Below are positions 8,627-17,759 of a stretch of 50,877 nt of DNA, piece by piece (the first letter of the stretch is position 1; each line of letters opens with the position of its first letter). Below the pieces are notes generated by a model. It was not told where the DNA came from, did no database searches, and worked only from the letters and a program-made list of their open reading frames with translations. Source of the stretch: Mucilaginibacter polytrichastri (GTDB taxonomy: Bacteria; Bacteroidota; Bacteroidia; Sphingobacteriales; Sphingobacteriaceae); contig NZ_MPPL01000001.1 of NCBI RefSeq assembly GCF_001911425.1, forward strand, positions 2,290,616 to 2,341,492, read 5' to 3'. A program made the position numbers and the translations under genes.

Positions 8627-9868
8627 TTATTGTTTGTTGAATTTTCTGAGCATTTGCAGTACTTGCGCTGTTTGTTGGGGGTAAACGGCTATACGGTGTG
8701 TGCGTAATAAGTACGGCGAGCTGTTTTTAGCATCCGTCATTTTAAATGAAATAACTTTTGATGGCATAGCAGGCATGTGGCAATCCACACATTTGGTGTT
8801 GATGGCATTACCCAGCTGTGGTGCCATTTTGCAAAAATTGTGGTCTTCTGTTTTGTGGCAACTCATACACTTCTGCGAATAGTTGACCATGTTGCCGGTC
8901 TCTTTTTCGTGGCTGTTATGGCAGTTGGTACAGGTCATGGTGACGCTATTGGCAAAACACTTGCTGTTTTTAAGTAAATTATATTGGTTGCCGTGCACAT
9001 CCGGCTCTTCGCTAAAACCAAAATTGGGCTCATAAAAATTAGTTGTGGTATCACCGGGACGGAAACTAAAAACAGATCTGGTTACTTTAAGATCATTGCC
9101 CGAGTGACAAACCGAGCACATATCTACCTTTTGCTGCCGGGTTAAAGCCTTGTAGGGTGTAATAAACTTGGCCTGCTTATCCTGCGGGTTCTCGGCTTGG
9201 TAGTTTACATGTTCTGCAGCCGGGCCGTGGCAACGCTGGCAGTCAATGCCATAGATTACTGAGTTTTTATCATATTCTTCAGACACGGATAATGATCCGC
9301 TTTGAACAAATTTCCGCTCGAGGTAACTGCCGTGGCAATTAAAGCACCGGCTAACAATTTCCCGGTTAAAATAGGCTTCGTTGGGTGGAAAACCCGGACT
9401 ATTGGCCCAATTGTGAATAATTTTAAAGTATGACAATGGTAGCTCAAATAATTTGTTACCTTTCCAATAACCGTAAGTCTGCGCTTTTTCGCCCGAACCA
9501 AATGCTACAGCAAATTGCGCTTCCTTAATTTTTTGATTATTGTAATAAGCTACCTGGTAAATCGCTGTCCCTCTTTTTTCGATGTTTATTTTAAGCTGGC
9601 TATTAAAGTTAAATGTGCTGCTATCAGCTACAATATCGCGCTGCAATCCATCCCCGGTAATCTGTTTAGATGTATGGAAATGGCCTGTTTGCGTGTAAGA
9701 TGCATAAACATTGCTATGGCACTTTATGCACGATTTAGGATCGGCATAGGCCTGCCCTCTTACGTTAACCTTAGTTTGGTGCTTATCAATACATTGAGAA
9801 AAGCATATTATTAAAATAAATGCAATGCTTGATAAAAAAATAAGAAGCTTACCGGTTTGGTATTTCAT
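8627..9868 (-). CDS. Heptaheme c-type cytochrome, exported
   Basis: 413 residues with an N-terminal membrane-export segment (LLIFLSSIAFILIICFSQC). Seven CXXCH haem-attachment sites can be read: CIKCH (Cys47-His51), CFNCH, CQRCH, CSVCH, CTNCH, CMSCH and CVDCH, the last followed by MPAMPS. Further His residues (TGHFH, AAEH, EDHNFC) could be distal ligands. It resembles the cytochrome c554/NrfA-like multihaem proteins used in periplasmic electron transfer. A lipid anchor at Cys26 is possible, but the -1 Gln is atypical. It sits in the middle of the glucan operon, 62 bases after SusD and 15 bases before a GH30 gene. A redox protein is unusual there. No function in sugar use is proven; see findings. 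Confidence 0.85.
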   Translation of the reverse strand: MKYQTGKLLIFLSSIAFILIICFSQCIDKHQTKVNVRGQAYADPKSCIKCHSNVYASYTQTGHFHTSKQITGDGLQRDIVADSSTFNFNSQLKINIEKRGTAIYQVAYYNNQKIKEAQFAVAFGSGEKAQTYGYWKGNKLFELPLSYFKIIHNWANSPGFPPNEAYFNREIVSRCFNCHGSYLERKFVQSGSLSVSEEYDKNSVIYGIDCQRCHGPAAEHVNYQAENPQDKQAKFITPYKALTRQQKVDMCSVCHSGNDLKVTRSVFSFRPGDTTTNFYEPNFGFSEEPDVHGNQYNLLKNSKCFANSVTMTCTNCHNSHEKETGNMVNYSQKCMSCHKTEDHNFCKMAPQLGNAINTKCVDCHMPAMPSKVISFKMTDAKNSSPYLLRTHRIAVYPQQTAQVLQMLRKFNKQ

Positions 9869-9881
9869 CTGCTTACAAAAT

Positions 9882-9915
9882 AAAATCAGAAAGCAGTTGC
9901 CTGCCTTCTGATTTT
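9882..9915 (-). terminator. Intra-operon hairpin between SusD and the cytochrome gene
   Basis: A 15-base stem (AAAATCAGAAAGCAG against CTGCCTTCTGATTTT) with one non-Watson-Crick position and a 4-base loop lies in the 62-base gap between the SusD stop and the cytochrome start. The stem's own A/T ends give a short U-run on the minus transcript. It may partly terminate, or stabilise susCD mRNA against the downstream part. Structure is seen; role is inferred. Confidence 0.55.
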
Positions 9916-9930
9916 AAGTGTGATAAATTG

Positions 9931-11475
9931 TTATAAAGTACCGCCCCACTCCTTGTTTTGCTGGAGTTTGGTGTTATTAAGTTCGCTTTGCGGTATCGGG
10001 AATATCTCATTACGCCCGGTAATAAAACCCCTTTTCTGTAATACCTGGCCGGCAATGCCCCACCGTACAAGATCTAACCAACGCTGGCCTTCGCCTGCAA
10101 GTTCAAGCCGTCTTTCCTTCATCAGGTTATCCATATTTAACTCCACAGGGTTTAAGCCTACGCGCGCCCTAACTGCATTAAATAATTGATAAGCCCTCGA
10201 GCCAACACCACTCTGGCCTGCTTTCATTAAAGCTTCTGCTTCTAATAAATACGTATCAGCCAAACGGATCTCATAGTTATCCTGCGGGAAATTTAAATCG
10301 TAGTTGGTACCAACGCTAGTTTTGTTGGCTACGTGCGCAATAAACTTGTTAAGAAAGAAACCCGTATTGTTATAGCCCGGTGTGTATTTTGCGCTCTTAG
10401 CAATATTTTGAAGACTATCTAAGTTAGCCACAGTAGGGAAATTACGCGGATCATTGTGGATAAAGCTGGCAAACTCCGGCGTAAATACCAGGAAGCTATA
10501 ACCAGAATAATAATCGGGTGCGGTAGAATTTAATTGCGAGTAACCACGCGGGCCTGTTATAATATCCAGCAAGTTACCTTCAGAAGCACCTGCATCTCCC
10601 CAGCCACCCTGCGAATTAGCACTGTGTACAATCTCTAAAATTGACTCGCTGTTAAACTTGTTTAAAGGGTTCCACAAGTCTGCATACTTTGGCAGTAATT
10701 TGTAACCATAGGTTGAGTTGGCCTGCCCCGGCGTGGTACCGTTCACAATGGCAAACTGTGCAGCAGCTTCGGGCCATTTTTGCTGCTGTAGGTATACCTT
10801 ACCCAGTAATGCCTGCGCAGCGCCCTTGGTAATACGGCCACCTTCTGTAGCAGCAGGCACGGTTGCAGGTAATACAGGTATTGCATCTGTAAGATCCTTG
10901 ATGATAAGCGTATATACATCTGCCGGCGGCGCTTGTACCACATCAAACATCTGAGATGGGTCGATGGTGCCGGTTATCAGCGGTATGTTTTTGAAAAAAC
11001 GTACCAGGTCAAAGTAAAATATAGCACGCAATGTTTTGGTTTCTGCTATGTATCGGCTTTTTATAGCAGCATCCATTGGTATAGCATCAATTTTTGAAAG
11101 CAATACGTTGGCACGATAAATACCAGAATAGCCTTTGCTCCAAAGGTAACTTTCGGGCCCTACATTAGAGTTTAGGGTGTAGGTAGACATCACCTGCAAA
11201 TCATTGATATCCGAAGGGCCGCCACCACCGGCCAAATGATCGTCGCAGGCGGCATCCATAATAGCTATCTTATCGTACAAACCACCAGCCTGAAAACCAA
11301 AACGGTCATAAACAGATACTAATGCAGCAAATGCATCTGCCTGTGTTTTATAATAATTATCTAAAGTAACACGCTCTTGCGGGTTTACATCCAGTTCATT
11401 TTTACATGAGCCCAGTAATTGCACCGTAAGTGCTAATGCGGCTACATAAGCAATTTTCTTTTTCATTGTTCTCAT
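9931..11475 (-). CDS. SusD/RagB-family nutrient-binding outer-membrane lipoprotein
   Basis: 514 residues. The lipoprotein signal ends LLGSC followed by KNELDVNPQ, typical of SusD proteins. Family segments include YKTQADAFAALVSVYD at the N-terminus, IYRANVLLSKID, the ETKTLRAIFYFDLVRFF helix of the TPR-like core, and the closing block ERRLELAGEGQRWLDLVRWG with IFPIPQSELN. The start could be ATG 11475 or the in-frame ATG nine bases later; both give a working signal. The gene begins 4 bases after the SusC stop, so the two are coupled. It forms the lid of the SusC transporter and binds glycan at the surface. Confidence 0.95.
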   Translation of the reverse strand: MRTMKKKIAYVAALALTVQLLGSCKNELDVNPQERVTLDNYYKTQADAFAALVSVYDRFGFQAGGLYDKIAIMDAACDDHLAGGGGPSDINDLQVMSTYTLNSNVGPESYLWSKGYSGIYRANVLLSKIDAIPMDAAIKSRYIAETKTLRAIFYFDLVRFFKNIPLITGTIDPSQMFDVVQAPPADVYTLIIKDLTDAIPVLPATVPAATEGGRITKGAAQALLGKVYLQQQKWPEAAAQFAIVNGTTPGQANSTYGYKLLPKYADLWNPLNKFNSESILEIVHSANSQGGWGDAGASEGNLLDIITGPRGYSQLNSTAPDYYSGYSFLVFTPEFASFIHNDPRNFPTVANLDSLQNIAKSAKYTPGYNNTGFFLNKFIAHVANKTSVGTNYDLNFPQDNYEIRLADTYLLEAEALMKAGQSGVGSRAYQLFNAVRARVGLNPVELNMDNLMKERRLELAGEGQRWLDLVRWGIAGQVLQKRGFITGRNEIFPIPQSELNNTKLQQNKEWGGTL

Positions 11476-11479
11476 CTAA

Positions 11480-14400
11480 TTAAAATCCAACATTTAAACC
11501 CACCAAAAACGAACGTGCCTGCGGATAAGCACCACGGTCGATACCGTAAACAGCACCGCCGCCTGCATCGTTACTAACACCCAGTTCCGGGTCGTAACCG
11601 CTGTATTTGGTTATGGTGAACAGGTTCTCGCTCAAAACGTAAACACGTAGTTTTTTCATTCCAATCTTGCTGATCATTGACCGTGGGAATGAATAGCCGA
11701 ACTGTACACTTCTCAACCTAAAGTAGTTTCCGCTCTCCAGATACAGGTCTGTAAACTTCGAGTAGTTTTGATTAGGGTCGCCGTCAACAATTCTTGGCAA
11801 CGTGGCCGATGTGTTAGTTGGGCTCCAGGCATTTAAATATTTGGTTTGATAGTTTGCCGCAGAAATATCAAGGCGTCTTAATCCCTGAAAGATCTTAGCA
11901 CCACCAACACCACTACCAAATGCAATAAAATCAAATGCTTTGTAAGAAAGGTTGATGGTTAAACCATAGCTCATGGTTGGGTTTGGATTGCCCAGAATTG
12001 TTTTATCATTGGCGTCAATGATATTGTCGCCATTTAAGTTAGCAAACTTGGTATCGCCCGGTTTGGCATTAGGCTGTAGTATAGTACCGTTAGTACTTTT
12101 GTAGTTGTTTACCTCATCTTGAGATTGGAAGATACCGGCAGATTTATAACCATAATATTGGTTATAAGGCTGGTTTATGTAAGTCCTGGTAATGTTACCG
12201 AGTGTTTGAAAAGTAGCCGAATTATCATCGATATAGGTTTGGCCTGCAACCAGCTTGGTTACTTTGTTTTTAAAGAATGAAGCGTTACCATTTACACCCA
12301 GGTTAAAGTTACCCAACTGTTTTCTGTAGCCCAGTTCAAACTCGATACCCTTGTTCTCCATGTCAGATATGTTTTGAGCAAAGCTGCCGTAGCCGGTGTA
12401 AGCCGGTATTGGCGGGTTACCCAAAATACCTGTGGTTTTCTTTTTGTACACATCAACAGTTAGGGTAAAGTTTTGAAATAGGGTTGCATCAAAACCGATA
12501 TCGGTTTGCGAGGTTTGCTCCCATTTCAAGTCCGGGTTTGCCGGTGCATTAGGGCTATAGCCAATGTTAATTACCTCGGTATTGGTTGAGCCAAAAGTGT
12601 AATTACGCTGGCCACCGCTACCAATTGTAGGCACGAAGGCAAAATCGCCAATACCATCATTACCGGTAATGCCATAGCTACCACGTATTTTTAGAAAGTT
12701 AACCACATTGTTTTTAGGGAAAAACGACTCCAAGGTTGGTACCCATCCCACTGATGCTGAAGGGAAATAACCAAACCTGTTGTTTGAACCAAAACGGGAA
12801 GAACCATCTCGCCTGATCAATGCCGTTGCCAGGTATTTTTCATCGTAGTTGTACTGTACACGTGAAAATAAAGAGTTGATACGATGGTCTGTACCGTCAG
12901 ACCCGCTTGTGGTTCTGTTGGCAGCCAAGGTATTGAACCTGAACGATGCCTGATCAAAAGTAGTTGCAGGAATATCCAGATAGGTGGTAGTGGTACCTCT
13001 TGCATTTCCGTCTTTATACTCGCCCTCACCTGCTAACAGGGTAACATTATGCTTACCGAAGTTGCGTGTATACGACAGTATATTCTCGATGTTCCAGTTA
13101 ATAACATAAGTGATACTGCGGGATAAAGAAGACCTGCTTGGTGCTGTTGAGGTATTAAAAAACGCAACCGGTGTAAAAGTATCCCCACCATAAAAAGCCA
13201 TTTTGGTACCCAGTGAAGTATGTAACTTCAGGCCCTTTATCGGTTCGATATCAGAAAATGCATTAGCTACAATATTATGATCCCAACCGTAATTGCCCAA
13301 CCTGGTTTGAATATAGGCCAGTGGGTTTTTCATTTCCTGCAATACTGCTGTAGAAATACCATAAGGGCGGCCTTGTGGGTCTCTTACCGCATCGGCGCGG
13401 TAGGTTGCTGCCACAGCAGGATCTGTAATAATAGCCGGTGTAAGCGGATCGAGATTAATTGCAGAACTTAATACACCTCCGTACTCCCGGTTAGTTTCGC
13501 CGACGCCGCTGTTAACAGAATGGCTGTAACCTAAGTTTTCACCAAAAGAAATCCATTTTGCAGGTTTATAAGTAGCGTTTAGCCTGATGTTGGCACGGTT
13601 CCATTTAGAAATATCTGTTGCAACAATACCATTGATATCGCTATATGCAAATGAAGTAAAGAACGTCGCTTTTTCGCTACCGCCGCTAATACTAAACTCG
13701 TGGTTTTGCTTAGGAGCGCTATTGTTAAATACAAGCGATTGCCAATCTGTACCCGCGCCAAATAAAGCTGGGTTAGCATACGGAGCCGCTTTGCCCGCAG
13801 CAACCAAAGCCGAGTTTCTAAGCGTTGCATATTGGGTACCATTTAGTAAGTCGAGCCTTTTGGCCGGTTCCTGTAAACCATAGTAACCGCTGTAATTGAT
13901 GCTTAGATTACCCGATTTACCTTTTTTTGTAGTTACCAGGATAACACCGGCAGCTGCCCTTGTGCCATAAATGGCAGCAGAAGCTGCATCTTTTAAAACT
14001 TCGATAGATTCGATATCGCCTTGGTTAATGTAACCAATACCGCCGGCATCTATAACCACACCATCAACAACCCATAGCGGATCATTTTTACCGGTACCGA
14101 ATGAGGTAAAACCTCTTAAACGCACCGTTGACGCAGAACCGGGCTGCCCCGATGAAGCTGCAATGGTAAGGCCTGATGTACGGCCCTGTAATGATTGCTC
14201 GATACGGGTTACGGGCTGGCTGTCCAGATCGGTGCCTTTTACACCGGATATAGCACCGGTTACCACACTTTTCTTTTGTGTACCGTACCCCACAACCACA
14301 ACCTCGTTTAGGTTATTTTGAGTAATGGTAAGTGTAACGTTTAGTATCTCCTGGCTGCCAACCTGTACGTTTTGAGTTGCAAAGCCAATAAAAGAAAAGG

Positions 14401-14608
14401 TTAACGTGGCATTAGGCGGTACTTTAATAGAATAGTTACCTGTAGCATCTGTAACCACAGCATTTGGAGTTCCGTTTGCTTTAACAGTAACACCCGGAAG
14501 TATCTGACCCGTGTTATCGGTCACTTTACCTCTGATAGTAGTTTGAGCCATTACGATAGAACAGCTGATAAAAAGCAAGAAAATGAATAGCGTAAATTTT
14601 TTTCTCAT
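11480..14608 (-). CDS. SusC/RagA-family TonB-dependent outer-membrane transporter
   Basis: 1042 residues. A signal peptide ends at VMAQ. A carboxypeptidase-D-like regulatory domain (TTIRGKVTDNTG to about residue 105) is followed by the SusC signature LNEVVVVGYGTQKK, the plug domain (LQGRTSGLTI, IESIEVLKDAASAAIYG, GVILVTTKKG) and a large barrel. The barrel ends ARSFLVGLNVGF with a terminal Phe, as expected for insertion by BAM. No STN domain precedes the CarboxypepD domain, so regulation through an anti-sigma FecR partner is unlikely. That leaves the divergent membrane sensor at 15170 as the obvious local candidate regulator. It is the first gene of the glucan operon. Confidence 0.96.
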   Translation of the reverse strand: MRKKFTLFIFLLFISCSIVMAQTTIRGKVTDNTGQILPGVTVKANGTPNAVVTDATGNYSIKVPPNATLTFSFIGFATQNVQVGSQEILNVTLTITQNNLNEVVVVGYGTQKKSVVTGAISGVKGTDLDSQPVTRIEQSLQGRTSGLTIAASSGQPGSASTVRLRGFTSFGTGKNDPLWVVDGVVIDAGGIGYINQGDIESIEVLKDAASAAIYGTRAAAGVILVTTKKGKSGNLSINYSGYYGLQEPAKRLDLLNGTQYATLRNSALVAAGKAAPYANPALFGAGTDWQSLVFNNSAPKQNHEFSISGGSEKATFFTSFAYSDINGIVATDISKWNRANIRLNATYKPAKWISFGENLGYSHSVNSGVGETNREYGGVLSSAINLDPLTPAIITDPAVAATYRADAVRDPQGRPYGISTAVLQEMKNPLAYIQTRLGNYGWDHNIVANAFSDIEPIKGLKLHTSLGTKMAFYGGDTFTPVAFFNTSTAPSRSSLSRSITYVINWNIENILSYTRNFGKHNVTLLAGEGEYKDGNARGTTTTYLDIPATTFDQASFRFNTLAANRTTSGSDGTDHRINSLFSRVQYNYDEKYLATALIRRDGSSRFGSNNRFGYFPSASVGWVPTLESFFPKNNVVNFLKIRGSYGITGNDGIGDFAFVPTIGSGGQRNYTFGSTNTEVINIGYSPNAPANPDLKWEQTSQTDIGFDATLFQNFTLTVDVYKKKTTGILGNPPIPAYTGYGSFAQNISDMENKGIEFELGYRKQLGNFNLGVNGNASFFKNKVTKLVAGQTYIDDNSATFQTLGNITRTYINQPYNQYYGYKSAGIFQSQDEVNNYKSTNGTILQPNAKPGDTKFANLNGDNIIDANDKTILGNPNPTMSYGLTINLSYKAFDFIAFGSGVGGAKIFQGLRRLDISAANYQTKYLNAWSPTNTSATLPRIVDGDPNQNYSKFTDLYLESGNYFRLRSVQFGYSFPRSMISKIGMKKLRVYVLSENLFTITKYSGYDPELGVSNDAGGGAVYGIDRGAYPQARSFLVGLNVGF

Positions 14609-14778
14609 AATTTAATATTTAGGGTCTATTGTCAATTTGCAGCGCTTTGCTGCCAAAAAATAATCCATACGGGCGCGTTTAGCCATAGGCATTAGAATGG
14701 GTTAAAAAGTTAAACATGTTAATTACAATTGGTTATGAACGGAGGTGCTGCTGTGAGGTTGAGCGCCTTTGTTTCGAC

Positions 14779-14811
14779 CAAAATTATCGAAACAGAAATG
14801 ATAAAAACAAA
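14779..14811 (-). promoter_or_regulatory. Predicted Bacteroidota promoter for the SusC operon
   Basis: On the minus strand a -33 TTTG (14811-14808) is followed after 21 bases by TAATTTTG (14786-14779), an exact TAnnTTTG -7 box. Transcription would start near 14773 and leave a leader of about 165 bases before the SusC ATG. Confidence 0.6.
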
Positions 14812-15071
14812 TAAAATTTATCGTAAAACATTGATAATTAATATTTTACAATATTTTTAATACGCTTAATGAACTTGTAAATAAAACCAATGAAAACGTT
14901 GTAGTTACGTTTAAAGGCACTATTAAGCCTAAAGACTATAAGTGCAGCAATACGGTTAAATCACATTAAAAAAAAGTTGAATTCAGCGGCAGAAATTGCC
15001 TTTTAGAGATCATTATTTAATTGTGTCTTTTATACACGATTATATATAACATTAAATAATACATCAACATA

Positions 15072-15101
15072 TTTGATTATATTTTTTAATCATTAGCTTT
15101 G
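15072..15101 (+). promoter_or_regulatory. Predicted Bacteroidota promoter for the 7TM sensor gene
   Basis: TTTG at 15072-15075 is followed after 18 bases by TAGCTTTG at 15094-15101, an exact TAnnTTTG box. The expected start near 15106 gives a 5' leader of about 65 bases. Confidence 0.55.
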
Positions 15102-15169
15102 TTTTACATACCCGTCCAAGGCGTATAAAAACCATTTATAACAACATTTTAGGCTTTTGATTAAAATCA

Positions 15170-17089
15170 ATGATTAAACGCATTATTAACGTTTTAATTA
15201 TTTTCGTATTACTATCTGTACGTGCCTTTTCGCAGGATGTGGTTGACATCAACAGCAAACTGGAGCACAAAATATTCTTTCAGCAACAGATATACTGTCT
15301 TGAAGACACTTCTAATTCATTCACGATCAAAGATGTAATAACCGGTCCTTTTAAAAATTCATTTGAGCCGAATAAAGATTATTACCCCCGAAACCAGCAC
15401 CACTCGTCTACTTATTGGTATAAAATCAAGCTGAATTTTACAGAGAATATTGTAGATAACCCTTCTATTTTCGAGTTTTTTGACCAAACAACTGATAATA
15501 TTACCGCCTATATCCCTAACGTAAACGGCCAGTATATTGCCAGTAAAACAGGTGCTTCATTCAATTTTGAAAACAGGCTTTTCAAACATAAAAATTTCGA
15601 GTTCTTTATCCCCAGTCAGCAAAAAGGGGTACATACTTATTATTTTAAAGTAAGCTCCAGGCAGGCTGTTAACGTAATTATTGTTTATCGTACCGTCCAC
15701 TATTTTATATACTATGCCTTAACCGAGTATTTAACATACGGCTTGTTCTATGGTATGATATTGATCTTTTGCTTTCATAACCTGCTGATGTTTATAGCAG
15801 TTAAAAAGCGGCAATATTTATTTTACGTATTATATATTTTAAGCATCGGGCTGTTTGAAATGAGCACCGATGGCATTGCATTTCAATACATATGGCCGGG
15901 CGCCCCCCGGTGGAATGAGTATGCTTATGGCACAGCACTATATTTCATCAGCATATTTGCACTGATATTTACCAAAGAACTTTTGCATGTAAAGACCAAA
16001 GCACCTGTGCTTTACCGTATTATCAATGGCATTTTAATACTGCGAACCATTTACTTTGTATTTTGCCTCTGCTTTGCTAATAGTTTATTTTACTACAAAT
16101 TTGTTGAGTTTGTACCACTGGTTACAGCCTTTGTAACAGGCATCACCATCTGGAGCAGAGGATACAAGCCTGCCCGCTTTTTTGTACTCGGTTATACTTT
16201 TTTATTCCTCGGCTTTTTAAGTAAGGCTATCAGCGTTTTGGGGTATAATAAGTACGTACCGGGTGTTGTTGGGCATTACAGCTTAAGCTATAGTTTTATA
16301 TTGGAAATGGTATTCCTCTCTTTTGCCATTGGCGACCAGGTGAGGTTATTGCGCAAAGAGAAAGATGCGGCACAGGAAGAAACTTTGAGGCAATTGAGCA
16401 TCAATAATGAGCTTAAAGACTCGATAAACCAGGAGCTTGAAAAGAAAGTTAAGATCCGCACCAAAGAGGTAATAGAAAAATCGCAGGAGGTTTTTGAACA
16501 GGCTCACATTATTGAGCAGCAAAACCATAGCCTGCTGGCCATTAATACTCAATTAGAACTACAGGCAGCTGAAATTTCGAGGATGAATGTATTGCTCGAG
16601 AAAGACAATATCCAGCTGAAAGATAATATAGAAAAGGTAACTGATGCCCGGGCCATGTCTACCGAGTTGTCTTTCGAAGAATTTAGCGCCAAGTATCCCG
16701 ATCAGGAAAAATGCAACAAGTTTTTAGCAGAGATTAAGTGGACCAAGGGCTTTGAATGTGTAAAGTGTAATAATACAACGTATCACGAGGGCCGCGCTCC
16801 TTACAGTCGCAGGTGTACCAAATGCGGGTACGAAGAATCTGTGCTGTTTAATACCATTTTTCAAAACAGCCGAATACCTATAAATAAGGCATTTTACCTG
16901 TTATATTTAATATATACCAGCAAGGGTACCCTATCATCTTATCAACTTTCAGAAAAACTGAGCATACGGCAAAGCACTTGCTGGCAATATGCCATTAAAG
17001 TAAAAAAGGTGATGGATGAACGTAAAAGAGGAAAAAGAAGCAGTAACTTGGGCTGGAGCAAATTGATTATTACTCCTCATAACGATTAG
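15170..17089 (+). CDS. 7TM-DISM membrane receptor fused to an IS1595-type transposase zinc-ribbon/HTH
   Basis: 639 residues. A signal peptide (to SFSQ-like residues near 22) precedes an extracytoplasmic beta domain (about 23-175, DISMED2-like, with STYWYKIKL). Seven membrane helices run from about 183 to 389 and match 7TM-DISM receptors (GMILIFCFHNLLMF, LEMVFLSFAIGDQVRLLRKEK). A long coiled coil follows (about 393-500). Instead of a kinase, the C-terminus (501 to about 615) reads like the N-terminal domain of IS1595/ISXO2 transposases: SFEEFSAKYPDQEKC, IKWTKGFECVKC, RRCTKCGYEESVLFNTIF, then KGTLSSYQLSEKLSIRQSTCW. Cys530/533/549/552 form a zinc ribbon; the rest is an HTH. The DDE domain is absent, as only about 25 residues remain. 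Likely a ligand-controlled membrane-bound DNA-binding regulator of the divergent SusC operon. Domains are seen; function is inferred. Confidence 0.85.
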   Translation: MIKRIINVLIIFVLLSVRAFSQDVVDINSKLEHKIFFQQQIYCLEDTSNSFTIKDVITGPFKNSFEPNKDYYPRNQHHSSTYWYKIKLNFTENIVDNPSIFEFFDQTTDNITAYIPNVNGQYIASKTGASFNFENRLFKHKNFEFFIPSQQKGVHTYYFKVSSRQAVNVIIVYRTVHYFIYYALTEYLTYGLFYGMILIFCFHNLLMFIAVKKRQYLFYVLYILSIGLFEMSTDGIAFQYIWPGAPRWNEYAYGTALYFISIFALIFTKELLHVKTKAPVLYRIINGILILRTIYFVFCLCFANSLFYYKFVEFVPLVTAFVTGITIWSRGYKPARFFVLGYTFLFLGFLSKAISVLGYNKYVPGVVGHYSLSYSFILEMVFLSFAIGDQVRLLRKEKDAAQEETLRQLSINNELKDSINQELEKKVKIRTKEVIEKSQEVFEQAHIIEQQNHSLLAINTQLELQAAEISRMNVLLEKDNIQLKDNIEKVTDARAMSTELSFEEFSAKYPDQEKCNKFLAEIKWTKGFECVKCNNTTYHEGRAPYSRRCTKCGYEESVLFNTIFQNSRIPINKAFYLLYLIYTSKGTLSSYQLSEKLSIRQSTCWQYAIKVKKVMDERKRGKRSSNLGWSKLIITPHND

Positions 17090-17300
17090 TAAAGCCACCA
17101 TGTAATCTAACAGCCGCGGGTTTGGGGTTACATCTAAACTTAAAAAACCAATAAGGCAATTATTCGGTTGAAAATTATTAATCTCTGATATATTGCAATT
17201 GTGAGCTTTAAAACGCAATTTTAAATAAACAAAAGTTAAAAAAAGTGTGTTCTTTTGCCGTATACATTTTTACAATACAATATCAATCATTAACATCATC

Positions 17301-17669
17301 ATGACCGCATTTATCTCAACTAAAGTTCTAGGCGTATTAGACTATGCAACCAGCATCATTATCGGGGCTTCTCCGTGGTTGTTTGGTTATTATAACATTA
17401 GCAGTGCTGCATTATTTATTCCTGTTTTTCTGGGCGCTATGCAATTAATTATGACCATTTTCACCAATTACGAATTAGGTATGATTAAAGTATTCCCACT
17501 GCGTATGCACTTATTTTTAAACACCTACATTGGCTTCTGGTTATTGATCTCGCCTTTCTTATACGGCTTTGCACATATCGTGTTTTTACCACAGGTGGTT
17601 TTAGGCCTATTGCTTTTTGTGATGGGAATTTTTACTAAAGGCTCTCCATACCTGGAAGAAAGCCACTAA
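17301..17669 (+). CDS. SPW-repeat integral membrane protein
   Basis: 122 residues from ATG 17301. A GTG 54 bases upstream would add an unlikely Cys/Ile-rich extension. There are four predicted membrane helices in two pairs. The first pair carries ASPWLFGYY, the second LLISPFLYGF, the paired SPW-like motif that names the family. No catalytic residues or export signal other than the helices are seen. The gene stands alone between the sensor and the convergent MBL gene, sharing a terminator hairpin with the latter. The molecular function of SPW proteins is not known to me. Confidence 0.75.
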   Translation: MTAFISTKVLGVLDYATSIIIGASPWLFGYYNISSAALFIPVFLGAMQLIMTIFTNYELGMIKVFPLRMHLFLNTYIGFWLLISPFLYGFAHIVFLPQVVLGLLLFVMGIFTKGSPYLEESH

Positions 17670-17719
17670 ACGGCCTGTTCAGCATATGTGTCTAATTTAT
17701 GCTGAAATATATAAAAACT

Positions 17720-17759
17720 CAATACTCGTTGTTCTCTACTATTGAAACAACGAGTATTG
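17720..17759. terminator. Bidirectional hairpin between convergent genes
   Basis: A perfect 14-base stem, CAATACTCGTTGTT (17720-17733) against AACAACGAGTATTG (17746-17759), with a 12-base loop. It lies 50 bases after the SPW gene and spans the stop codon of the MBL gene, so its right arm is coding. Confidence 0.7.

Larger units (their letters stand above)
14609..15169. other. 561-base A+T-rich divergent regulatory region
   Basis: No reading frame of note. It holds the two divergent promoters listed separately, short palindromes (AACATGTT near 14715; GGCA/TGCC near 14995) and a split inverted pair GCACT...AGTGC near 14917-14945. It is long compared with most gaps in the window and would be the expected place for regulator binding. 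Confidence 0.5.

Noticed and set aside
16661..17089. Remnant of an inserted IS1595 element
   Set aside because: The transposase-like part is in frame with the receptor and coiled coil, ends cleanly with its own stop, has an intact zinc ribbon, and no terminal repeats or DDE fragment follow to 17300.
17247..17300. Upstream GTG start for the SPW protein
   Set aside because: It would add an 18-residue extension unlike the family; ATG 17301 begins just before the first helix.
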